Below are positions 51,939 through 61,807 of a DNA stretch of 64,000 nucleotides, piece by piece. Position 1 is the first letter of the stretch, and each line of letters begins with the position of its first letter. The notes under the pieces were generated by a model. It was not told where the DNA came from. It ran no database searches and worked only from the letters and a program-made list of their open reading frames with translations. The translations under genes and the position numbers were made by a program. Source of the DNA: Bacillota bacterium (GTDB lineage: Bacteria > Bacillota > Clostridia > Lachnospirales > Lachnospiraceae); NCBI GenBank assembly GCA_023386815.1, contig JAEWIZ010000023.1:143609-207608 (forward strand), written 5' to 3'.

Positions 51939-53539
51939 AATCCGCCTCTTACTGCATGACCTGCATTTTTTAGAAGTGTTTCATTAATGAAATCATTCTC
52001 AAGGACTAGATTTCCGTTAATAAGCACCTTTTCAATTCCAAATGATTTTTGTTGATCCGGAATAGCATTTTTTAATTTATCCTCGTTAAATACTGTAATA
52101 TCAGCAAAGCATCCGGTTCTTAGGTAACCTCGATCTTTTAGTGAGAATCGATCCGCCACACCTCCTGTCATTTTCCGGATAGTTCGTGCCATTGTATCTC
52201 CATTTCCGATCAGGGATGATCTGAGGAATTTGGGAAAGCAATCATAGATCGCGGGATTTTGAACTCCGTCATCCTCCACCCATGCATCAGTCATGTACAG
52301 ACAATGCTCCTCCTTGGAAAGCTCACTAATAATTTCAGAGGTACTGTAAGGCCCCATGTTCACCCTCCCTTGAAAGCCACTCTTCTCACAAAGATAGAGA
52401 TAGGTATCCAGATCGCTTTCGTTTCGCTCTCTCGCAATCTGATGAATCGTTTTTCCTTCGAATTGCTTACAATCTTTAGCTATGTAGGCCACCTCAATGT
52501 CTGGAAAACCGAAGCCCAGGAGTTTACTGGATACCTTGCACAAGATCCACAGCTTCAGTTTATTAGCTGCTTTTTTCCGCTTCTCCGGTTCCATAGCCTG
52601 ATACCAGGCAGGAAGAATTACAGTAATTACCGATACCCCCGTAACTTCATGATAGATATCAAAGCCAGCATCTACTCCTTCCTCACGAAGTCTATGTATA
52701 ATTTCCAGAAATTCCTTTTTATCCTTAAAGGATCTCCTTCCGACAAAGATGGCGTGAGAATATTGTAGCTTTAATTTGCTTCCTCTGGAAATTAAGACAA
52801 GCTCATCTACAGCACGAAGCAGATGGGAACGACCTAGCAGCTCCGGATAAGCCATAGAAACTGCTGAATTTGCTCTCGGATGTACGGTAAGCGGCAGGTC
52901 ATATTTCAGGCAAAGATCTGCTACTTTTTTTAACTCGGCTGTATCCGCGTATATTCCCGGCTCATACATTAACCCTAAGGAAATACCGCAGGCACCTTGC
53001 TTTAACGCCTTTTCAAGAATTGCCAACATTTTCTCTTCTTCCATCTGTGTAAGAGTACGGTTGCTATAGCCTGTTAATCCCGCCCTAACAGAGCAATGCC
53101 CAACGAGAGCTGCAATATTACAGGGGTTTCTACGGTCGATCGCCTCAAAAAACTCCTCCATTGTTCCGTACTTATCCCTTGTCTCCCGAAAAGTGAACAG
53201 TCCTCCGCCAAGCTTATCCACATAAGGACTTTCTGGTTCAAATCCTGTTGCCGATAAACCGCAATTACCAGTAACAAAGGTTGTAATTCCCTGGCGTAGA
53301 AAGGGTTCAAAATAAGGAAGTGGATCCTTTTTTATGGCAAACCAATCGTTGTGGGAATGTGCATCGATAAACCCCGAAGAGACCGATAGCCCCTCCAGAT
53401 TAATTACTTGGTCTGCCTGAATTTCTGAAATCTCTTTTCCTACACCTACTATCCGATTATTCTCAATCAATATACTGCCCACATATGGGTTATGACCAGT
53501 ACCATCGTAGATCTTTCCACATTTAAGTAACGTTACCAT
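51935..53539 (-). CDS. D-aminoacylase / N-acyl-D-amino-acid deacylase family amidohydrolase
   Basis: 534 residues of the amidohydrolase superfamily, D-aminoacylase branch. Zinc motif HxH in FIDAHSHND, GNCGLSATG, ALKQGACGISLGLMYEPG, VHPRANSAV and QYSHAIFVG, and the late Asp in TDAWVEDDG. Family members cleave N-acyl groups from D-amino acids or related amides. Cytosolic. The start MVTLLKCGKIYDG lies nine bases after GGGAGG; two in-frame Met codons upstream overlap that site. It is next to last in the six-gene cluster, 132 bp after the kinase. Confidence 0.88.
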   Translation of the reverse strand: MVTLLKCGKIYDGTGHNPYVGSILIENNRIVGVGKEISEIQADQVINLEGLSVSSGFIDAHSHNDWFAIKKDPLPYFEPFLRQGITTFVTGNCGLSATGFEPESPYVDKLGGGLFTFRETRDKYGTMEEFFEAIDRRNPCNIAALVGHCSVRAGLTGYSNRTLTQMEEEKMLAILEKALKQGACGISLGLMYEPGIYADTAELKKVADLCLKYDLPLTVHPRANSAVSMAYPELLGRSHLLRAVDELVLISRGSKLKLQYSHAIFVGRRSFKDKKEFLEIIHRLREEGVDAGFDIYHEVTGVSVITVILPAWYQAMEPEKRKKAANKLKLWILCKVSSKLLGFGFPDIEVAYIAKDCKQFEGKTIHQIARERNESDLDTYLYLCEKSGFQGRVNMGPYSTSEIISELSKEEHCLYMTDAWVEDDGVQNPAIYDCFPKFLRSSLIGNGDTMARTIRKMTGGVADRFSLKDRGYLRTGCFADITVFNEDKLKNAIPDQQKSFGIEKVLINGNLVLENDFINETLLKNAGHAVRGGL

Positions 53540-53671
53540 ATCCTCCATCCTCCCAAATACAAAATAAGAGCCCACCTATCCCATAGATGACCTCTTTGTC
53601 TCGTTAATTCCCGTATACGGTGAGTTAAAACCCGCCTTTTCAAGTAATTTCTTGTCCTCTACCTCTGTTCT

Positions 53672-55273
53672 CTATTCACTCTTCTGATGCAGGACCTTAA
53701 AACTTCCCTTATTGGTTTTATATAGTCTCTTAAACACCTCAAAGTTTCTATCATAGATGGCTTTTACTTTTTCATCTGGTAGAAATATTTGCTCTGCCGG
53801 AATATATTCTTTGATCATTTCCAGATCAGGTATTATACCAAGTCCTACCCCGATCACGGCTGCAGCTCCTACAGCTCCCACATTTTGAGGGTTGGCAACA
53901 ACATCAATTTGATGCCCCGTTATATCTGCTAATATCTGGGCTGTAATGGGCGAAAGGGCACCGCCTCCTACAAACCGTATTGTTTTAGAGGTGTGAATCT
54001 TTTTCTCCTGGCACTCAAGCATCCATCTTAAATGGTAGCAAATCCCCTCCAGTACCGCACGAATGAGCTCTGTTTTCCCCGTATCAAGGGTTATATTAAA
54101 AAATATTCCCGCCGCATTAGGATCCTCAAAGGGACACCGGTTGCCATGGAGCCAAGGCGTAAAAATGACACCTCCAGATCCCGGTCCGATCTCTTTTATT
54201 GTCTTTATGAGATAATCATAGAGATTTGTATAAATGGCTTCCTGGCTTTGTGCCACATGCTTCTTTTCCAGATAAATATCAATCTCATCCAGGGCCAGAT
54301 GATCCTTGACCCATTCCAGACACTTTCCTGCTGTTTCCATCTCCGCAAAATAATTATAACGACCTTTTTGTGCTCCAACAATGGCTGCTATCATACTTAT
54401 CACATCAACCCTCTGTCGATCCACAATGGTCGAAACCCAACCGGAGGTTCCGGAATAAATATGAGTATCTCCTACTTTGACACATCCTGCTCCTATTCCG
54501 ATCAGGGTAGCATCTCCCCCACCTCCAAATACAGGCAGCTCTCTGGGCAGCCCTAACTCATTGGCAGCTTTTTCTATAAGACCTCCCACCATATCGGTAG
54601 ATTTAACAATTTCAGCAAGGTGCTCCATCCGAACACCATTCATGCTACAAAGGGTTTTGCTCCAACCCTCTTTTCCTTTTCTCGTATCATATAAAAGGGT
54701 GGAAAAGGCGGAATCCTCCGTCATGATAAACCTTCCGGTACATCTATGTATTAAATATTCTTTGACATCCAGCCACTTATATATTTTCTCAAAGATTTTT
54801 GGTTCATTGTGTTCTACCCATTTATATTTCCATACCGGGTCTTTCACACTGGTGGAAGCAGCTTTGGAAATAATAAGACTCTTTACCAGCTTAAATGCAT
54901 TCGTGCCGGCAATCTGTATTCCATAAGCCATTCCTTCCATTCTTTCCTTCGTAGCACGCTGATCCATATAGCTCATTGGCCTTCGAAGCGGTATACCGCT
55001 TTGGTCAACTAGTACCAGCCCCTGCATCTGGGAGCAGAAGGAGATTCCTGCAATTTCAGAGGGTTTTACCACTGTTTTCGTAAATAATTGCTTGGTGGTG
55101 GAACACATAGCATTCCACCATTCCTCTACCTCCTGTTCTGCTCCTCCATTTTCTACAAGATAGAGCTGGTACCCTTGATGGGCATTGGCTATCAGCTCTA
55201 TCTTCCTGTCTATCCTAAAAAGACAGGTTTTTACACCCGTTGTTCCAATATCATAAGCAATCACATATGTCAT
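53672..55273 (-). CDS. FGGY family carbohydrate kinase (xylulokinase-like)
   Basis: 533 residues. FGGY_N begins AYDIGTTGVKTCLF with the nucleotide-binding Asp; CSQMQGLVLVDQSG, PMSYMDQRA and YSGTSGWVS follow; FGGY_C carries the ATP loop FVGGGALSPITAQILADITG. Phosphorylates a ketose or polyol. The closest type is xylulokinase/erythritol-kinase-like, but the substrate cannot be told from the sequence. In the cluster it lies after TetR and before the amidohydrolase, so its product may feed the class II aldolase. A weak ribosome binding site precedes the ATG. Confidence 0.9.
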   Translation of the reverse strand: MTYVIAYDIGTTGVKTCLFRIDRKIELIANAHQGYQLYLVENGGAEQEVEEWWNAMCSTTKQLFTKTVVKPSEIAGISFCSQMQGLVLVDQSGIPLRRPMSYMDQRATKERMEGMAYGIQIAGTNAFKLVKSLIISKAASTSVKDPVWKYKWVEHNEPKIFEKIYKWLDVKEYLIHRCTGRFIMTEDSAFSTLLYDTRKGKEGWSKTLCSMNGVRMEHLAEIVKSTDMVGGLIEKAANELGLPRELPVFGGGGDATLIGIGAGCVKVGDTHIYSGTSGWVSTIVDRQRVDVISMIAAIVGAQKGRYNYFAEMETAGKCLEWVKDHLALDEIDIYLEKKHVAQSQEAIYTNLYDYLIKTIKEIGPGSGGVIFTPWLHGNRCPFEDPNAAGIFFNITLDTGKTELIRAVLEGICYHLRWMLECQEKKIHTSKTIRFVGGGALSPITAQILADITGHQIDVVANPQNVGAVGAAAVIGVGLGIIPDLEMIKEYIPAEQIFLPDEKVKAIYDRNFEVFKRLYKTNKGSFKVLHQKSE

Positions 55274-55287
55274 ACATGTTCCATTTC

Positions 55288-55301
55288 TGCGCTATAGCGC
55301 A
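55288..55301. promoter_or_regulatory. 14-bp perfect palindrome upstream of the FGGY kinase
   Basis: TGCGCTATAGCGCA lies between the TetR stop and the kinase start. It is a possible operator for the TetR protein encoded directly upstream, or simply a short hairpin in the mRNA near the kinase start. Confidence 0.45.
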
Positions 55302-55309
55302 AATAAGAA

Positions 55310-55960
55310 TTATTTGTGTGTGATCTCCGATCTGGTAAAAGTAAATGCTGATTCCAGGAATTTTAACAACTCTGAAACTACCTTTTCGTCCTCCTTAAAA
55401 ATATCTTCTCCGCAATATACCATGAATCGCTCTCTATAGTATTCACTGCAATAGGAAAACTGCAACGTGGTAAGTAGATTATCAAAGAAGAAGGCGAATA
55501 ACCGGGGATCAATGTCGTTTCTGATATCTCCATCCGCTATGGCTCTAGCAATAAATTCCGTGTAGGTTTTTGATGTTACCCCTTCAATTTCTGCTGCTAA
55601 TTTAGCTGCATATTTTTTGCTGCTACCTGATGTAATCTCATTGTACATATTAATATAATTGCTATATTTTCTTGAATACTGCTGTACTGCCCGAATCATC
55701 TTTTCCGCACGAACTAAAATCTTATCCTCAGAGGCTACCACCTCCCTAAGCACCGACTCCAGTACCTCAAGGCTCCTTCGCAGACAGGCCAGAAAAAAGG
55801 CTTCCTTGTCATCATAATATTTATAAAGAACACCAACGCTGATATTCGCTTGCTTCGCTATTACGTTAATATTCGCCCTGTCCGGTCCCTTTTTTGCAAA
55901 CTCCTCAATCCCTGCTTCCAGTATTTCTGTCAATTTTTCTTCGGTCAGCTTTTTTAGCAT
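55310..55960 (-). CDS. TetR family transcriptional regulator
   Basis: 216 residues. N-terminal TetR helix-turn-helix (ILEAGIEEFAKKGPDRANINVIAKQANISVGVLYKYYDDKEAFF) and a larger C-terminal ligand-binding domain. Being inside the operon (16 bp after the aldolase stop), it likely represses the cluster in the absence of a pathway intermediate. GAGGT lies nine bases upstream of the ATG. Confidence 0.93.
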   Translation of the reverse strand: MLKKLTEEKLTEILEAGIEEFAKKGPDRANINVIAKQANISVGVLYKYYDDKEAFFLACLRRSLEVLESVLREVVASEDKILVRAEKMIRAVQQYSRKYSNYINMYNEITSGSSKKYAAKLAAEIEGVTSKTYTEFIARAIADGDIRNDIDPRLFAFFFDNLLTTLQFSYCSEYYRERFMVYCGEDIFKEDEKVVSELLKFLESAFTFTRSEITHK

Positions 55961-55975
55961 GAATCATTTACCTCA

Positions 55976-57103
55976 CTACTTTTTTTGTTTCGAATATTTC
56001 ATTACATAAACGAACCTCTGAATATAAGCATCCGCTGTACCCACCCGGTTTGTCGTTTTCAGGGCTCTGCAGTAAAGGTCTGCCGCACATCCTTTCTTAA
56101 GTACCATGGCGACTGCACGTGCATCACCTTCCGTAATTCCCGTACAAAGTGCTCCTGCTCCTTCCAGAAGTACTGCATTTTTATGTTTTAAATTTCGTGC
56201 AACTTCTGTTCGGTTCATCAGACCATCCTTCACATTCTTAATGTTAACACCTGCAATCTGTGCAAGATCATCAATCAATGGTTTTAAGATTCGTCCCATA
56301 CTGCTAACTTGAACTACCTCCTCATCCGTCTGATGCAAGATGTTGGTCACCTTACTAGTTAGATAAATCTGAGCATGCAGCTTCGCTACTTTTGGCGCCC
56401 ATCCCGGTAGATTATATAGCTCATAGGTGACTGACTGCCCTTCACATTCCAAAATAAAAGAATTATCCCGACGTTCACTTCTGCCGTAATCACTGATTGG
56501 CTTCCTAACCATTATCATTTTCCCACAGGCCTTTCGGTATCTTTGCTCTGCAATTTTTTCTAAGGTCTGTGCAATCTCAAAGGAATTTTCCAGATCCTTT
56601 CCCAAACACAGCGTCCCATGATATTTCATTAAGATTGCAGTACTATCGCTGTAATCATGAACTGCAGCAGCCACTCTCTCTCTGAGCATGCTCGTTGATG
56701 ACATCCCATAAGCTGCACAGGGTATAACCTCTCCTAAGATCTTCTGATCTTCCTCAGAGCGTACTTTCAGATCACTGCCTTCCATACTGATAACAGAGGC
56801 CTTTTCCTGATGTGTATGGATAATAAAATTAACATTTGGACGCAACCGATAGGCATCCGCGTGTATTCCCTTTTCGCTGGACGGCTTGATATCACCTTCA
56901 TAAGTACAGTCAGATATATTCACCAGTACGACCTGTTCGGGGGTTAACGTCTCATACGCCAAACCACTTGGTGTTATTACAAATTGAGTATCGGAAACTC
57001 TGGCACTGATATTCCCCCAGGTTCTTGCGATGAGCCCGCTGGCCACAAGTCTTTTGCCGGCTATTATGACTTGCTCCTTTGCCTCATTGATTAAATCTAC
57101 CAT
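55976..57103 (-). CDS. Class II aldolase/adducin family protein, two-domain
   Basis: 375 residues, about twice the length of a single class II aldolase. Residues 1-205 hold the Zn-aldolase core: WGNISAR, PSSEKGIHADAY with the catalytic Glu, the zinc pair IHTHQEK, and the third His in MKYHGTLCLG. Residues 225-375 look like a second, weakened aldolase-II domain (NAVLLEGAGALCTGITEGDARAVAMVL). It may cleave or epimerise a phosphorylated sugar, e.g. L-fuculose- or ribulose-5-phosphate. The ATG follows GGGAG by five bases; the one four codons earlier has none. Confidence 0.88.
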   Translation of the reverse strand: MVDLINEAKEQVIIAGKRLVASGLIARTWGNISARVSDTQFVITPSGLAYETLTPEQVVLVNISDCTYEGDIKPSSEKGIHADAYRLRPNVNFIIHTHQEKASVISMEGSDLKVRSEEDQKILGEVIPCAAYGMSSTSMLRERVAAAVHDYSDSTAILMKYHGTLCLGKDLENSFEIAQTLEKIAEQRYRKACGKMIMVRKPISDYGRSERRDNSFILECEGQSVTYELYNLPGWAPKVAKLHAQIYLTSKVTNILHQTDEEVVQVSSMGRILKPLIDDLAQIAGVNIKNVKDGLMNRTEVARNLKHKNAVLLEGAGALCTGITEGDARAVAMVLKKGCAADLYCRALKTTNRVGTADAYIQRFVYVMKYSKQKK

Positions 57104-57224
57104 ATTAACTCCCATCTATGCACTTACTGTGCATGTATCCTGTAGGATGTTAAAACCACTCGTATACTAATATCATAATATCATTTCTCTGCATCAAAAA
57201 TAACTTATATTACGAACAACTGAT

Positions 57225-58703
57225 TTAAATTGGACCGCATTTAGACAGTACACGTTCAAATCTTACTAATACATCATCAATCATATCTTCTGTATATGCG
57301 GCACTGGTGTATAGCCTTGAGCCAGCCAGGGTTATAATCCCCTCTGCCATATAGGCTGCGCCCATATGTTCCATTTCCTTCTGACGGATACCTGTTTCCT
57401 TTAACACCTTCGGTATGTCCCAGGGCTTTGACCAGTCCACACAAAAATGCATGGTTCCTGCATTATCCAAATGGCAGATGGAGCCTTGGTTAAAGGCTAC
57501 AAAAGGTAACTTGTATTTTTTAATTAGTATCTGAAGGCCTTTGGTTAGCCGATCGCCCATGCGTCCAGCGATTTCACAGGCATTTGTTCTTTCTATTTCA
57601 CAAAGCGCATAATAGCCTGCAACACAGGAGATAGGTGTGGCTGCCATAGTACCACCACACATTGCCTTTGCAATCTTCTTTCCGGAGGAATCAAGACCTG
57701 CACCTAAGTGTGCCATACAGTCCTTATGTCCACCCACTCCACCTGCACCAGGATAGCCGCCTGCAATGATCTTACCAAAGATCGTTAAATCCGGATCCAC
57801 ATCAAAATAGCCCTGAGCGCCGCTGGTTCCGATACGAAAACCAGTTACTACCTCATCAAAGATTAAAAGGGCACCGTACTTATGGGTCAAACGCTCCGCT
57901 CCTCTGATGAATTCCTTGGAAACAGGACGTGTACCGCTTTCCGGTCCCATCGGCTCAATATACACTGCTGCCGTACCGCCATACATCTTGTTCTTCCATA
58001 GCTTTCGCTCCAAATCCTCCAAATCGTTTGGAAAGAATTCATCCGTGTGCTTAAAAACGAAATTAGGAACCCCCTTTGACATTAAGCCCTTTGTTCCCGG
58101 AACACGCATACCATAGGCCAGCTGGTCGGACCACCCATGATAGGCTCCTCCCATTTTAAGAATGTTCTTCTTTTTCGTTTTCAGTCTCGCAATTCGTACT
58201 GCGCACATACATGCCTCTGTTCCTGACCCTAACATACGAAACATATCCACGGAAGGAACAAGCTCAGATATTTTTTTTGCAAGCTTATATTCGTACTCAT
58301 GAAAAAGTCCCGTTGATGGGCCACAGGTATTTAGCAGCTCAATCACCTGATCTCTGACAGCAGGTGGATTACTACCTAAAATAGTGGGGCCACCGGCCTG
58401 TAACAAATCATAATACCAGTTACCATCCACATCATATAACTTTGCCCCCTCCGCCTTCGTTATTACGATAGGAAACGGATAGTTAAAGGCCAGATTATGC
58501 TGAACCCCTCCCGGTATAATCTGCTTTGCTTCCTCAATCATTGATTTAGAGGTAGAACATCTGTTATTAAAATAGTCATTCACATATTCGTCCAAATACT
58601 TTTTCTTGATGGAATAGACTGGTTTTTTAATCAGTTCATCCAGCTCTCTCGTTACCCTTTTTGCATCCAGATACTTGTCAATTGCAAATCCGTTATAAGC
58701 CAT
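57225..58703 (-). CDS. Class III aminotransferase (glutamate-1-semialdehyde aminomutase-like)
   Basis: 492 residues, PLP fold type I. The PLP motifs are GSGTEACMCAVRIAR, AYHGWSD, IEPMGPESG, LLIFDEVVTGFR with the pyridine-nitrogen Asp, and Schiff-base Lys311 in FGKIIAGGYPGAGGVGG. Similar to HemL but longer and with an N-terminal extension of about 60 residues; haem genes are absent, so a catabolic or biosynthetic aminotransferase or aminomutase is more likely. First gene of the cluster. AGGAGG lies eight bases before the ATG; an in-frame GTG two codons earlier overlaps it. Confidence 0.88.
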   Translation of the reverse strand: MAYNGFAIDKYLDAKRVTRELDELIKKPVYSIKKKYLDEYVNDYFNNRCSTSKSMIEEAKQIIPGGVQHNLAFNYPFPIVITKAEGAKLYDVDGNWYYDLLQAGGPTILGSNPPAVRDQVIELLNTCGPSTGLFHEYEYKLAKKISELVPSVDMFRMLGSGTEACMCAVRIARLKTKKKNILKMGGAYHGWSDQLAYGMRVPGTKGLMSKGVPNFVFKHTDEFFPNDLEDLERKLWKNKMYGGTAAVYIEPMGPESGTRPVSKEFIRGAERLTHKYGALLIFDEVVTGFRIGTSGAQGYFDVDPDLTIFGKIIAGGYPGAGGVGGHKDCMAHLGAGLDSSGKKIAKAMCGGTMAATPISCVAGYYALCEIERTNACEIAGRMGDRLTKGLQILIKKYKLPFVAFNQGSICHLDNAGTMHFCVDWSKPWDIPKVLKETGIRQKEMEHMGAAYMAEGIITLAGSRLYTSAAYTEDMIDDVLVRFERVLSKCGPI

Positions 58704-59024
58704 TTCCACATCCTCCTTTCTTTTTGTGAATCTCCGCTCACGTCTTATAAATCCATTTTAATCTCCAGAAAATTCCTTGTCAATATGTAATATCCATTTT
58801 TTTCTTGTATAGGATACTCCTTAACTACTTCTAATTTTCTCTATGATCTCTATTAATTGTTAGACATCATCCCTCTTAAATTATTTTAGAAATTTTATCT
58901 TGTGTTTGAAGGCAAGGCGTAACACATTTTATTTATTTTACATATGTTAGTGTAGGTTAAATTTTTTAAACACCACTAACTTAATGTTGTATTTTCTATT
59001 TTTTTATCTAATTTGGAGGTTATT
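58704..59024. other. 321-bp divergent intergenic region
   Basis: Upstream of both the aminotransferase cluster (minus) and feoA (plus). AT-rich, with several T runs; no confident promoter, Fur-type box or palindrome was found by eye. Confidence 0.4.
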
Positions 59025-59264
59025 ATGAATGATCATTTAATTTCACTAAACCGGTTACCAATTGGCCAAAAAGCAAAGGTTAAGACGCTGACCTCAAACG
59101 GAATGAACCGTAGACGGATGCTGGATCTTGGTTTGATCTCAGAGACTGAGGTTGAGGCACTGCAAAAGAGCCCTTCCGGTGACCCGATTGCCTATCAGAT
59201 CAGAGGTGCTGTGATCGCTCTTCGTTCCGAAGAGTCCTCAAAAATCCTAGTCGAGATTTTATAA
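59025..59264 (+). CDS. feoA: Ferrous iron transport protein A (SH3-like)
   Basis: 79 residues matching FeoA (PF04023): SLNRLPIGQKAKVKTL, MNRRRMLDLGLISETEVEAL and the end YQIRGAVIALRSEESSKILVEIL. FeoA is a small cytosolic SH3-fold partner of the FeoB GTPase. GGAGGT lies four to five bases before the ATG. feoB starts 91 bp downstream in the same direction. Confidence 0.92.
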   Translation: MNDHLISLNRLPIGQKAKVKTLTSNGMNRRRMLDLGLISETEVEALQKSPSGDPIAYQIRGAVIALRSEESSKILVEIL

Positions 59265-59355
59265 TCGAAGAAAGTACTCCCACTATGGGTTAACTCATTC
59301 TACTCATGGTTCTTATATACCACTCTATTTCATTCTAATGCAGGAGGATCTAAAA

Positions 59356-60696
59356 ATGGGGCTGACTAGCCAATCTACAGGAGCTGTCGTATTAGGCGGC
59401 GAACTTAAGCTCGAACATACCTGTGAGGAAAAAATAATCGCACTCGGCGGTAATCCCAATGTTGGAAAAAGTACTGTATTTAACAGTCTGACGGGACTGA
59501 ATCAACACACTGGCAACTGGCCTGGCAAAACCGTATCGAGTGCACAGGGAAAGTGCAGGCATAAGGACACTAATTTCATATTAGTAGATATCCCAGGTAC
59601 CTATTCTCTTATGTCCAGTTCAGAGGAAGAAGAAATTGCTCGAGACTTTATATGCTTTGGAAATCCTGATACTACGGTCATCGTAACTGATGCAACCTGT
59701 TTGGAACGAAACCTTAATCTGGTTTTACAAACACTGGAGATAACCTCGGAGGTAGTTGTATGCGTTAATCTTCTGGATGAGGCTAAGAGAAAGAAGATAA
59801 GTATTAACCTAGAGCATCTTTCTGAGTTACTTGGAGTTCCTGTGATAGGAACCAGCGCAAGAAGTAATCAGGGTCTAAATTTACTGATGGATGCTGTATA
59901 TGAGGTAACAAAGAAAGCCAAAAACAATCATCTTGTCACAGTCACCTATGAGGATTCGATTGAGGATGCAATTGCTCTACTGGTGCCTACCTTAAAGAAG
60001 CTGCTAAATGATAAGCTAAATAGTCGTTGGGTTGCCTTAAAGCTCCTTGACAAAGATGATACTATCATAGCTTCAATAAATAAGCACTTAGGCCTTGATC
60101 TAATGTCTTCGGAAGAACTTAAGCTTAAACTAATTGAAGCAAAGAATGAACTAAAAGAAGCTGGTATTGATCAGGAATTTCTAAGTGATAAAGTTGTTTC
60201 TCAAATCGTTAGTATGGCTGAAAAAATGGGAAAAGAGGTTATTACCTATGAGGCTACAGGTTACAATCAGATGGATCGCAAGATCGATCGAGTTCTGACT
60301 TCCAAACGATTTGGTATTCCACTTATGGTGGTACTTTTGGGTGTTGTGTTCTGGATAACAATTACCGGTGCGAATTACCCTTCCAGCATGATATCAACTT
60401 TTCTATTCTGGATAGAAAGCCGACTCACAGTATTTTGCCAATGGATCGGAGCCCCTTCCTGGGTAAATGGTCTCTTTGTTACGGGGATTTTTCGTACCCT
60501 CGCCTGGGTAATCTCTGTTATGCTACCTCCAATGGCTATCTTCTTTCCCTTATTTACCCTTCTGGAGGATCTTGGTTATTTACCGAGAGTGGCTTTTAAT
60601 CTGGATAACTATTTTAAGAAGGCATGTGCTCATGGAAAGCAATCCCTTACTATGTGCATGGGTAAACAGGATGTGTATATGGATTTTGTACACTAA
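59356..60696 (+). pseudogene. feoB: Ferrous iron transporter FeoB, 3' truncated
   Basis: 446 residues instead of the usual 650-750. The N-terminal G domain is intact: GGNPNVGKST (G1), VDIPGTYSL (G3), NLLDEAK (G4) and TSARS (G5). The membrane domain starts at about residue 320 (IPLMVVLLGVVFWITI) and reaches LEDLGYLPRVAFNLDNYFKK and ALTMCMG-like SLTMCMG, where normal FeoB goes on with FGCNAAGV. Here it changes to KQDVYMDFVH and stops. The second half of the permease is missing, so Fe2+ transport is unlikely. The start is the ATG eight bases behind AGGAGG. The missing 3' part is not elsewhere in the window. Confidence 0.88.
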
Positions 60697-60812
60697 TGCA
60701 CTTGTTAATCTCCATTATGCCAACTATACAAATTATTACATTTGGGATATAATAAAAGAGTCTTAGGTTGACATTGGAAATTTGGTTAGGATTATAGAAT
60801 ATTAGAACGGAC

Positions 60813-60845
60813 GGAAACCCTGTGCAGTTGCATGGGGTTTTCTTG
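60813..60845 (+). terminator. Terminator between the truncated feoB and the Big2-like gene
   Basis: AAACCCTGTGCA pairs with TGCATGGGGTTT (two G-T/mismatch positions), followed by TTCTTGTT. It lies 120 bp after the truncated feoB stop. Confidence 0.6.
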
Positions 60846-60912
60846 TTGCCAAAAAATGTTATATGGAGTATAATTCCAGTAAAATGATTATAAAAATACA
60901 AAGGAGGACTTT

Positions 60913-61728
60913 ATGAAAAAGTTTGTCTCTCTGGTAATGATCGCAATACTTAGTTTTTCTTTGATTTGTCCAAGCATTGCTAATGCGGCCACTCTAAAGA
61001 TTAATTATACATCAGCTGATGTCGTAAAAGGCAATTATCTATATCTTAAAGTAACAGGGACTACGAAAAAAGCAAAGTGGAAAAGCAGTGATGAAACAAT
61101 AGCCTACGTATCATCAAAGGGAAAAGTAACAACTCAGAGAATAGGAAATGCAACTATTTATGCAACAATTGGGACAAAGAAGTTAAAATGCAGAATTTCT
61201 GTCATCTCAAAGCCATATATCGGATATTTGACGGATAGCGAGCTTGACAGAGCGCTAGCAATGAAAAATTATATAGATGATTTTTCTTCAGAAACAGCTA
61301 TACCTTCTGATTCAAAATCCAACCAGGATACAGACGATAACGATGGTTTAACTGATGCAGAATTACGGAGCGTTCTCTCGAAAATGCTCAGATTTGGATT
61401 TGCAACAAGCGAAGATTTGTACACCGAATTAGGTAAGGCTTATATGCATTTCTGTGATACCTGGGTGGGTGGATCTGAATTAAAGAATTACTATTTTCAT
61501 ACATATTGGGATCAATTTGATGACGAAATATACTTATTTGTGAAAACAGGTGAGCCATATATCATAAAAGATGTACTTGCTAAACCAGTCAGTGGCACAG
61601 TGTATGAGTTTGATGGTATCAGATATCAATATCTAGAAAAATTTGAGTGTAACGGTGACAGTTACGAATTAAACGAGTTTTACTTTAACAGAGAAGATCT
61701 GATTAAAAAAGGGTTTATTTTAAACTAA
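60913..61728 (+). CDS. Secreted protein with one Big2-like domain
   Basis: 271 residues. Signal peptide 1-25 (MKKFVSLVMIAILSFSLICP, cleavage near ANAAT). Residues 28-98 are a Big2-like immunoglobulin fold (KWKSSDETIAYVSSKGKVTTQRIGNATIYATIG). The following 170 residues hold an acidic stretch (QDTDDNDGLTDAELRS) and an unrecognised alpha/beta domain. GGAGG precedes the ATG. It is separated from the ATPase gene by 79 bp and has no obvious functional link to it. Confidence 0.78.
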   Translation: MKKFVSLVMIAILSFSLICPSIANAATLKINYTSADVVKGNYLYLKVTGTTKKAKWKSSDETIAYVSSKGKVTTQRIGNATIYATIGTKKLKCRISVISKPYIGYLTDSELDRALAMKNYIDDFSSETAIPSDSKSNQDTDDNDGLTDAELRSVLSKMLRFGFATSEDLYTELGKAYMHFCDTWVGGSELKNYYFHTYWDQFDDEIYLFVKTGEPYIIKDVLAKPVSGTVYEFDGIRYQYLEKFECNGDSYELNEFYFNREDLIKKGFILN

Positions 61729-61807
61729 TTATATAACCTTGATCATATTTATAGGAATCGTATTGCAATTCTTTGTATACTGTACTTGCATTAATGGGGG
61801 TAAACTA

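Noticed and set aside
57225..58703. Calling the class III aminotransferase HemL (glutamate-1-semialdehyde aminomutase).
   Set aside because: Longer than HemL with an extra N-terminal segment, and embedded in a kinase/aldolase/deacylase cluster without any other tetrapyrrole gene.
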